This document shows, piece by piece, positions 1 to 6,400 of a stretch of 8,095 bases of DNA. A program made the position numbers and the translations under genes. The first letter of the stretch is position 1. Each line of letters starts with the position of its first letter. The notes under the pieces were generated by a model. That model was given only the letters and a program-made list of their open reading frames with translations, had not been told where the DNA came from and ran no database searches. Source of the DNA: an uncultured Bacilli bacterium (lineage in GTDB: Bacteria; Bacillota_I; Bacilli_A; RF39; UBA660); contig CALVPA010000026.1 of the NCBI GenBank assembly GCA_944350395.1, positions 1 to 8,095 on the forward strand, read 5' to 3'.

Positions 1-1239
1 GGACAATACTACAAAACTGTTTTCTAATTCCGCTATAAGTGAAAATATCTTTTTAAATTTTTGTGCTTTATTGGCATAATTTTTATCACTGCCCCTGTAA
101 CTTTTGATCATATTTTCTACTGATTTATCTATAGCAGAAGCTAACCTAATTCTCATGTTTCTTCTATCATATTCTACATTTACGTCTCCGCAGAAATTAT
201 AATATTTTCCATCGATATAGATATCTAATAAAGTATCTTTAATAGTAGATTCGTTCACAGCAAATTTCTTATTGCTATTTAACACATCGATTATCTCATT
301 TAATTCTTCCCTTTTTATAAAGAATACTTTTTCGATGATATTTCCAAATTTTTTCTTCTTTTTGCTGAGCAATTCTAATTTTTTTGTTGCTTCATCTTCG
401 CCTATTCCTTCATCCTGTTCTTCTTCGTCAATGGAAGATTTGCCGTTTTCATCTTCATTTTTTAATTCGTTGCTAGCAGCACTTAAATAAGAGTTTTCTA
501 TTTCATCTTCATCTACTGAGACCATCCTAAATAGCATCGTCTTGTCTAAATCGTCTTCTGCGGCAGAATTTTCGATTACTTCTTCATCTTTAATTACAGG
601 TTCTATCTCTTTTTCAGTTTCTTTTACTACTTTTTTAACCTTTTTTCTAGGTTTAATCTTTTTAGCTATATTCTCTATATTTTTAACCGCTTTTTCTTTT
701 ATTTCCGAAGTGTTAGCAACTGGTTCAGGTTTTGTTTTTTTCTTAGTTTTTAATACTAGACCTACTAAATATAGCGTAATTATAAATGCGATTAAAACTG
801 GCATGTTGAATATCGTATATCTAAATACTCCGAAGTTTGGAAGAATTTTTACAACTTTTCCGACAATCTGATCTTTACTTATCGGCTCATCTTTAGCATT
901 GTTTGCATCTCCCATAGTCACATATGTTTCTTGATACGATTCAACTACTCGGTGCGTAATAAAATTTCCATCCTGTTCGAAAGTTATTATATCGTTATTC
1001 GCTATGTCGCTAGAATATTTTACTATAATCCAGTCTCCAGCATTTATCACATCCGCCATGCTGTTAGTCTTAACTTCGAATACAGAATAACCAAAAAAAC
1101 TTGGATAACTGTTCTTTAAAACTTTAACTTGTATATTACTATAAATCGTGATTAATAATATAATTCCGAATAAAACGATGAAAAGGTCTAATATCACATT
1201 GATGGCTTTTTCTGCTAGCCCCCTCTTTTTAATACTCAT
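1..1239 (-). CDS. sipW: SipW/ER-type signal peptidase I with long cytoplasmic C-terminal extension (3' end cut by window edge)
   Basis: Frame is open from an ATG at 1239 to the window edge: 413 residues visible and no stop. It is a membrane serine protease of family S26 that removes signal peptides from exported proteins outside the membrane. Seen: hydrophobic segment about 16-33; nucleophile box KTNSMAD with Ser60-Met61; GDWIIVK at 68-74; FITHRVV with His96; MGDANNAKDEP at 109-119 with Asp111; second hydrophobic segment about 147-163. A His in place of the Lys general base marks the SipW/archaeal/ER-type branch. B. subtilis SipW is about 190 residues, and this protein continues for more than 250 after the second membrane segment: a Lys-rich stretch (164-210), a very acidic linker (about 218-285), then an apparently folded region (about 298-413) I do not recognise. 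By SipW topology this tail should be cytoplasmic. TAGGAG lies 9 bases before the ATG. It probably processes the exported proteins encoded upstream. Catalytic assignment is firm; the role of the tail is unknown. Confidence 0.93.
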   Translation of the reverse strand, partial: MSIKKRGLAEKAINVILDLFIVLFGIILLITIYSNIQVKVLKNSYPSFFGYSVFEVKTNSMADVINAGDWIIVKYSSDIANNDIITFEQDGNFITHRVVESYQETYVTMGDANNAKDEPISKDQIVGKVVKILPNFGVFRYTIFNMPVLIAFIITLYLVGLVLKTKKKTKPEPVANTSEIKEKAVKNIENIAKKIKPRKKVKKVVKETEKEIEPVIKDEEVIENSAAEDDLDKTMLFRMVSVDEDEIENSYLSAASNELKNEDENGKSSIDEEEQDEGIGEDEATKKLELLSKKKKKFGNIIEKVFFIKREELNEIIDVLNSNKKFAVNESTIKDTLLDIYIDGKYYNFCGDVNVEYDRRNMRIRLASAIDKSVENMIKSYRGSDKNYANKAQKFKKIFSLIAELENSFVVLS

Positions 1240-1248
1240 ACTATCGCA

Positions 1249-1254
1249 CTCCTA
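1249..1254 (-). promoter_or_regulatory. Ribosome binding site of the SipW-type peptidase gene
   Basis: TAGGAG on the minus strand, 9 bases before the ATG at 1239. This is good spacing, and there is no competing in-frame start nearby, so it fixes the start of a gene whose stop lies outside the window. Confidence 0.75.
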
Positions 1255-1270
1255 CTTTATCCGATTCCCT

Positions 1271-1298
1271 ACTATAATAATGCTACCATATTCGACAA
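1271..1298 (-). promoter_or_regulatory. Candidate sigma-A-type promoter for the SipW-type peptidase gene
   Basis: Minus strand: TTGTCG (1293-1298) as -35, 16-base spacer, TATAGT (1271-1276) as -10. The -10 matches 5 of 6 consensus bases and the -35 matches 4 of 6. It sits between the terminator of the preceding gene and the start codon, where a promoter is needed if that terminator works. An overlapping TATTAT (1274-1279) has no -35 at a sensible distance. Assignment is moderate at best. Confidence 0.4.
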
Positions 1299-1330
1299 AT
1301 TTTTACAATCTTTTTTGAATAATTTTTTGG

Positions 1331-1372
1331 TAAATAATAAAATGGTAAACGCTTTTTTGCATTTACCATTTT
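1331..1372 (-). terminator. Intrinsic terminator after the degenerate signal peptidase gene
   Basis: Two 14-base arms, 1339-1352 and 1359-1372, enclose a 6-base loop (AAAAAA in the minus-strand RNA). The stem ends in UUUU and continues into AUUAUUUA. Thirteen positions are Watson-Crick pairs. The pair 1350/1361 is G-U in minus-strand RNA but would be a C-A mismatch in plus-strand RNA, so the hairpin is better suited to minus-strand transcription. It begins 8 bases after the stop codon of the 1381-1908 gene. Nothing on the plus strand needs a terminator here. Confidence 0.82.
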
Positions 1373-1380
1373 ACCTTAAG

Positions 1381-1908
1381 CTAATTTTCATCAGCACCGT
1401 ATTTTATTTCGACTATAAGTGCATATATCTCATAAATGAATATCAAGAAACATGGCACTAAAACTATGAACAAGAATCCCCATTTCGATTCTATTACAGA
1501 TAAAAATGTTCCGATGTTGTGATAAACTTTTGACGGAGTACCAGCGTAATATTTGCTAGTATAAGTGTCTCCATTTTCAAACGATATAGCATCTTCATCT
1601 GGATATACTTCTCCGACTGTTCCAACTTGTATGTGAGGTACACCATTTGCATCTACTTTATATGCAAATATCGTATCTCCTTCATTTATATTGCGAGTTT
1701 CGACAGATTTTACAATAACTACATCGCCTTTTTTAAATTCATCAGAAGTTATTGACTCTTTTATTACTACAATAGAAGTGTCGTCAAACTGTGTGACACC
1801 ATAATTGTTAAAATTCAAGAGTAATATCGTCATGAATAACGCAAAAGCAAAGTATACTATTGCTACTATCGAAAATATAACCTTTCCTATTATCCTTACT
1901 ACTTTCAT
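1381..1908 (-). CDS. Signal peptidase I-like (S26 family) membrane protein, apparently lacking the catalytic serine
   Basis: 175 residues, ATG start, seven-base SD AGGAGGT five bases before it. Layout is that of SipW-type peptidases: hydrophobic segment about 10-31, extracytoplasmic domain 35-140, second hydrophobic segment about 144-166 after SKWGF. Matching landmarks are FKKGDVVIVK (58-67, equal to the box after the nucleophile), His92 in a VPHIQV context where SipW has ITHRV, and Gly113-Asp114 where SipW has GDANN. The Ser-Met-x-x box is gone: counting back from GD (61-62), the nucleophile position is Ile53 in KESITSDE, with Ser52 one place off. I infer a catalytically dead paralogue, perhaps a partner or substrate adaptor for the active enzyme in the next gene. 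A shifted Ser52 acting as nucleophile cannot be excluded. It has its own promoter and a strong terminator, and may also be read from the upstream operon. Confidence 0.8.
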   Translation of the reverse strand: MKVVRIIGKVIFSIVAIVYFAFALFMTILLLNFNNYGVTQFDDTSIVVIKESITSDEFKKGDVVIVKSVETRNINEGDTIFAYKVDANGVPHIQVGTVGEVYPDEDAISFENGDTYTSKYYAGTPSKVYHNIGTFLSVIESKWGFLFIVLVPCFLIFIYEIYALIVEIKYGADEN

Positions 1909-1925
1909 CGTTTACCTCCTCTATA

Positions 1926-1954
1926 ATAATAGCACACGGCATTTTAAATATCAA
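1926..1954 (-). promoter_or_regulatory. Promoter for the degenerate signal peptidase gene
   Basis: Minus strand: TTGATA (1949-1954, 5 of 6 of the -35 consensus), exactly 17 bases, then TATTAT (1926-1931, 5 of 6) preceded by TGC, which also gives the extended -10 TGn. The -35 begins a few bases after the stop codon of the 1959-2861 gene. The predicted RNA start near 1919 falls on the edge of the SD at 1914-1920, giving a very short leader of about 11 bases. That is unusual and lowers confidence that this is the only promoter. No terminator separates this gene from the operon upstream. Confidence 0.55.
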
Positions 1955-1958
1955 CTTT

Positions 1959-2861
1959 TTATTGACAATCTTCGTAAGTAACTTCGAAGTCAGAAGTACT
2001 GCCATGTACACTTTTGTCTACCCTATAAAAAATGACTCTATCACTATTTTTAGCACTTATTTTAAACGTTATGCTATCTATATATCCATTTTCATCAGAA
2101 GTAGTACTCAAAAGATTGTCGATGTCATTATCTACTCTATACTTATCCGAAGACCATTTGATTTTCACGCATTTATCCTGTGAAGTAGAGTTTGTTACGA
2201 TTATAGTATCGTAATTATCTTTACTTTCGTATTGTAAATCTTCTACTTTTTCTTGGTTACTATTTTTATTTAGTACAAATGTACCTTCAAGTACTTGTTT
2301 ATAGGGATTAGTGCTTTCGACTTTTATTTGTACTTTAGCATTAGTAACCGTACCACTTGCACTTTTAATTTCAAAATATACGTCTTTAACGGCTTCAACG
2401 TCTTTCCAAGTGTAACCGTTCATTTCACACGAAGTTTTGTCTAACGAACTAACATCGCTTTCATTTTCATAATCGACGCAGGCTTTAACTCCGGATAAAA
2501 CTCCCTCATATTCGCTAGATTCTGTACCGTTTAGATAACAAACGGCATCATCTATATCCGATTCCATAAGATTACATTTTACTTTGTATTTTATATCATA
2601 ATCAGTTATCAATTCCTCATTTAGACTGTTTTTAATATCGAAGTATACTGGACCTCCATCCCAATTCACATCGACATTTTCAAGTCCTTTAGAATTTAAC
2701 TTGTCACTAGAGAAATAGAATCCTTTAGATTTTAGATAATAATTCCAAACGCTAGTAGATGCATATTTTGCATAACTTATTCCAAAACCAATACATATCG
2801 TTACTAACAAAACAACCGATATTAAAATTATTAATTTTTTCTTCTTTTTCAAATTAATCAC
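1959..2861 (-). CDS. Exported surface protein with N-terminal membrane/signal segment, candidate SipW substrate
   Basis: 300 residues if begun at the GTG at 2861, which abuts the TAG of the preceding gene. The SD AGGTGAT (2857-2863) overlaps that GTG and is better placed for the TTG at 2852, which would give a 297-residue protein beginning Met-Lys-Lys. I favour TTG; coordinates show the longer form. Seen: five Lys, hydrophobic segment about 10-29, then ISYAKYAST (28-36), the type of motif that follows the signal segment in TasA-like proteins, then LKSKGFYFSSDKL. The rest is hydrophilic and beta-rich with no membrane segment or sortase motif. Six cysteines lie outside the signal segment, one being the second-last residue, which suggests disulfides. 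It may fold as two domains, about 40-190 and 195-300. Family is not recognised beyond the N-terminus. Gene order suggests a minor subunit or anchor of a surface fibre. Confidence 0.82.
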   Translation of the reverse strand: MINLKKKKKLIILISVVLLVTICIGFGISYAKYASTSVWNYYLKSKGFYFSSDKLNSKGLENVDVNWDGGPVYFDIKNSLNEELITDYDIKYKVKCNLMESDIDDAVCYLNGTESSEYEGVLSGVKACVDYENESDVSSLDKTSCEMNGYTWKDVEAVKDVYFEIKSASGTVTNAKVQIKVESTNPYKQVLEGTFVLNKNSNQEKVEDLQYESKDNYDTIIVTNSTSQDKCVKIKWSSDKYRVDNDIDNLLSTTSDENGYIDSITFKISAKNSDRVIFYRVDKSVHGSTSDFEVTYEDCQ

Positions 2862-2863
2862 CT
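2857..2863 (-). promoter_or_regulatory. Ribosome binding site that argues for a TTG start at 2852
   Basis: AGGTGAT on the minus strand matches the 3' end of 16S rRNA and includes two bases of the upstream stop codon TAG. It overlaps the apparent GTG start (2859-2861), which therefore has no SD of its own. From AGG to the TTG at 2852 there are 8 bases, the expected distance. Overlap with the stop codon suggests translational coupling to the gene before it. Confidence 0.6.
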
Positions 2864-3404
2864 AATTTATCTTTTGCCAGCTCTTAACTTCTACATCGAT
2901 GTAGTCTACAGAATCGGCATATTCCTTGTCGTTATAGTTATCTGGGAAAGAAACCTTTATTTTATAATCTTCACTTGATACTGTTCCTTCTTCCATGACT
3001 TCAACTGGAGCATTACATACGAGTTCGTTATCTACACCTCTAGAATAATTCTCATCACAAGTCATGATTAATTCATCAGTTTCTCCTACTCTATATAATT
3101 CGATTAATAATGGAATAAAATGGAATGTTTTGATAGTTATTTGATAATTTAGAGTTACATTGCTCGTATTCTTAGAAGTGTTTGATATCTTGAAATTATA
3201 CTCTTCTATGCTACCTGGCGTAAGATTAACGATTGGAAGTGATAAATGATCTAATAGTTCTGTATTGAATACAAATTTGGCTATCTTTTGATCCGATACA
3301 GTAGTATTTGTATCAGAGGTGAATATCGAATACGTAATTCCTGTCCCGAGCGTCAGAATAGCGACTATAAAAAGTAAAATTAATATTTTGACTTTCACTC
3401 TCAT
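2862..3404 (-). CDS. TasA/camelysin (CalY)-like surface fibre protein
   Basis: 180 residues. Seen: basic start, hydrophobic segment about 7-24, then GTGITYSIFTSD (20-31), matching the TasA/CalY pattern of Gly-Thr, aromatic, Phe and Thr/Asp after the signal core. NLTPGSIEEYNF at 60-71 matches the NLxPGD-type strand of TasA. The end (145-177) has the family's YxIxV...F/LPxx...Y...D...V...Q layout. In Bacillus, TasA and camelysin are exported, cut by SipW and assemble into biofilm fibres; that role here is inference. Two cysteines, Cys116 and Cys130, could form a disulfide, which TasA lacks. The ATG at 3404 touches the SD; the GTG at 3398 has better spacing and may be the true start. The gene sits 8 bases after the large surface protein and ends directly against the next gene. 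Confidence 0.83.
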   Translation of the reverse strand: MRVKVKILILLFIVAILTLGTGITYSIFTSDTNTTVSDQKIAKFVFNTELLDHLSLPIVNLTPGSIEEYNFKISNTSKNTSNVTLNYQITIKTFHFIPLLIELYRVGETDELIMTCDENYSRGVDNELVCNAPVEVMEEGTVSSEDYKIKVSFPDNYNDKEYADSVDYIDVEVKSWQKIN

Positions 3405-3412
3405 TCACCTCT
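3405..3412 (-). promoter_or_regulatory. Ribosome binding site filling the gap between the first two operon genes
   Basis: AGAGGTGA on the minus strand occupies the entire 8-base gap. It leaves only 3 bases between GAGG and the ATG at 3404, which is too close for usual initiation. The GTG at 3398 (third codon) is 9 bases from GAGG and is the better fit. Confidence 0.65.
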
Positions 3413-6400
3413 TTATTTTATTATAAATTTTTTACCTATACTTCCAATTTTTTTAGACCCATCGTAGAGTTCGAATACGAGTTTATAGCCTCCTTTTTCA
3501 AATCTCGATGGTATCAATTCTAAATCGAAGTAATTATATGTATCGCTCGTACCTCTATAATATATTGGATACTCAACCGCATAATAGACGTTATTTAAAA
3601 CTTCTTTGAGCGAATTACTCGTGTAGTTTTGCAAATCTACTATAGTATAATCTTGATTATATGCAGTTAATAAATCTTTCTTATAGAGAGATACTCTTAT
3701 ATTAGGATTGTTTAATGGCCCACTTTGAAGTATTGTATAATTCATCACAAAGTTTTCATCGGACTTGTCTATGATTCTCACTTCATCGGGAATTTGTACA
3801 TCGAAACTGTAATCACGACTTACACTTTCTTCACCTACAATGAGTGGGATTCGTAATTCATCGCTACTTTCTTCTTCTCCGTATGTTCCGTCATATGAAG
3901 CATAACTATTAATCACTATGTAATAATTACCACTAGGTAAATCGGTATTGCTACTATAAGTAGTTATTCCTAAAGTTCCCGTATAATTATCTAAAGAATC
4001 TTCTAAATTAATTCTCACTATTCCATCGTCGCTTGGAGAATAAGATTTACCTCCGAGTTCAAACTTAATGTTTTTAAATGCATTTTTAGATACTAGCGAT
4101 CCGTTTATATCTGTAATTTTAACGTTTAAACCTAGCTTCTTATCCTCGTATGATGAATCTATAATATTTTCTATGGTCGTATTTAGATTATATAACCCTG
4201 CTTCGATTTGGACATCGGTTTTTGAATTGCTATTATAATAGATTGCATCGCCAGCATAATTACTTCTCGTATATAATTTCGATTCGCTGTTTGTATAGAT
4301 GCTAAAGTGTTTCTTTTCGCTGTCGAGCGTCGATAATACTTTATCGCCATCCGCACTAATCTCTAAATATACTTCTATATTTTCAATATTTGTACTAAGT
4401 TCTGTATTAGAAAAATCGATATTCAAAGTATAGTCTTCGTTTATATTTCCGATATTTTTGCTTTCATCATAATAAATGTCATTTACGCTTCCGATTTCCT
4501 TAAATAGACTAAATGCATATGTTGCCTTTTTATTACAATCTTCTAATGATTCTGGACAGCTGGATTCATATCCATATATATCATCACTAGTATTAACCAT
4601 GTATTCATAAACTTTATTCGTAAGATTATCGGTTAATATGAGTCTCGTATTTACAGGTAGTAAGGTGTTAGAAATTATATTATGAGTAAATCCTAAAGCA
4701 TATTCGTTTTCATCGTTATAAGTAAACCTCATGTTTACTTCTGATTTATCCGTAATAGATAAATTATCGCTTGTAGTTGAAGTACCTTTTCCTGCATATA
4801 TTTCTGATTCTTTATATCCACTGTATGTTATGTAATCACTATTTACATAAGTTGTATGCCCTACATCATCCGTGCTCCTAACATAAATGATATTTAAGCC
4901 TCGATTTAGAATATCGATTTTATCCTCATATTTAATCCAATTAGATTCATCTAAACCTATCAATTCTTCATTAGTTAATAGCTTATCTGTTACATAATAC
5001 TCAGTAGATTTTATACCGGATAAGTCGTCGACTGCGTTTACTGTAAATGATGTTTCTTTTTCTATATATGTATATTTTAATTCATTATTTGAACTGTTCC
5101 ATAAAGAATTATTACCACTTATCGTAACTACAGGATTAGATAAATCTAATATCAAAAGGTCGGAATTCATATAAGAAATATTATCATTGTAATCGATTAC
5201 TTTTGCATAAATGATGTACTTACCTTCTTCTGTTAGTTCTTCTACTTCTCCTTCGTATTTAGACCAATTTTCTATGTCCATTACTCCTTCATTCGAAAGA
5301 GGTACATCTGATTTGTGTATATAATAGTATATTTCTTTTGAAGGTTTCAAATTATCGACGTCGTTTATGCTAAACGCGATCATATCTGAAAAATTTAGCG
5401 AATTTAGATCGTAACTTAAATTATCCCATGAGTAATTCTTGACATATATTTTAGAAATTGCATTTTTAATATCGTCCGTATAAAGTATAGGTAATTCTCC
5501 TTCTTCGTATATCCAAACGTTGTTTTCATTAATACTCAAATCGTCCGTGTCTACAAATTCAGAAAAAGTCAAACTATTTGTCATAAAAGTTTTATCTTTT
5601 AAATTGTCTTCTGTGACTACTTCGAAAGAACCCGATGTAGAACCATTTTTTACACCCATGTCACTAACAGCATAAGAATTTGAAACACTTACTGTAGAAG
5701 ATGATACCGTATCCAATACATAAGTTTCTTTAAGTGTACTAAAAGTATTTTCTATGTTTATAGTGCCAGTATTGTTTTCTACTTTTCCGATTAAAGATCC
5801 TAGGTTAGGAGAGTTTACTTCTCCGCTATTATAAGAATAAGAAATATTAGTTCCATTAGAAGAACCACTTATTTTTCCTATTAAGCCACCAGATGTATCA
5901 TCTCCGCTTATTGAACCTGTATTATATGATTTTTCTATGTCTATGTCGCCTTTTGCATAGCCAATCAGTCCAGCACTTAAATGACTTCCATACACCGATG
6001 ATTTATTTATAACATTTTCTAGCGCTACATTTTCACCCATTCCGATTAAACCACCAGTAATGTCATCACGATAGTTTACTGTATATTTCAAGTTAGAGAG
6101 CGTGACAGTCTTTTCATTAGCTAAATAGTATTCTACGTTCAAAGTAGATGTAACATAATTATCGAGTTCGATTTCGAAAGTACCATTTTCACAGTTTCCT
6201 ATTGGAATGCCACCAATACTTATCGAATCACCTAAACTTACATTAGTACACGTACCTGTTAAAGTAGTAGTTAATACGTCGATATTTTTATCTATGTTCT
6301 CTTCTGGTATAGCAATTGTGATACCTGATGGATTTGTTTCACTAAAGGATAAGTCAGCATCACTTAGGTTAACTTCTACGGTTTTTTCTGATGTGCCACT

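Noticed and set aside
1327..1380. Repeated GGTAAA/TTTACC words as a short tandem or CRISPR-like repeat
   Set aside because: They are the arms of the terminator hairpin plus one extra partial copy on each side; there is no regular spacing or spacer structure.
1747..1758. Ser52 or Ser55 of the 175-residue protein as the normal catalytic serine
   Set aside because: Counting from the conserved Gly-Asp, neither occupies the nucleophile position and the following Met is absent; kept as an alternative in the finding rather than the call.
1808..2011. Minus-strand open frame of 67 codons
   Set aside because: It overlaps the end of the 300-residue protein gene and the start of the 175-residue gene in another frame, with no ribosome site of its own.
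3413..3500. Sortase sorting signal at the end of the large surface protein
   Set aside because: No LPxTG-like motif and no hydrophobic segment followed by a basic tail; the last residues form a beta-strand-like charged end.
5777..6055. GLUG region as an IgA1-type metalloprotease (M26)
   Set aside because: GLUG repeats occur in such proteases, but no HExxH zinc-binding motif is present in the 1227 residues.
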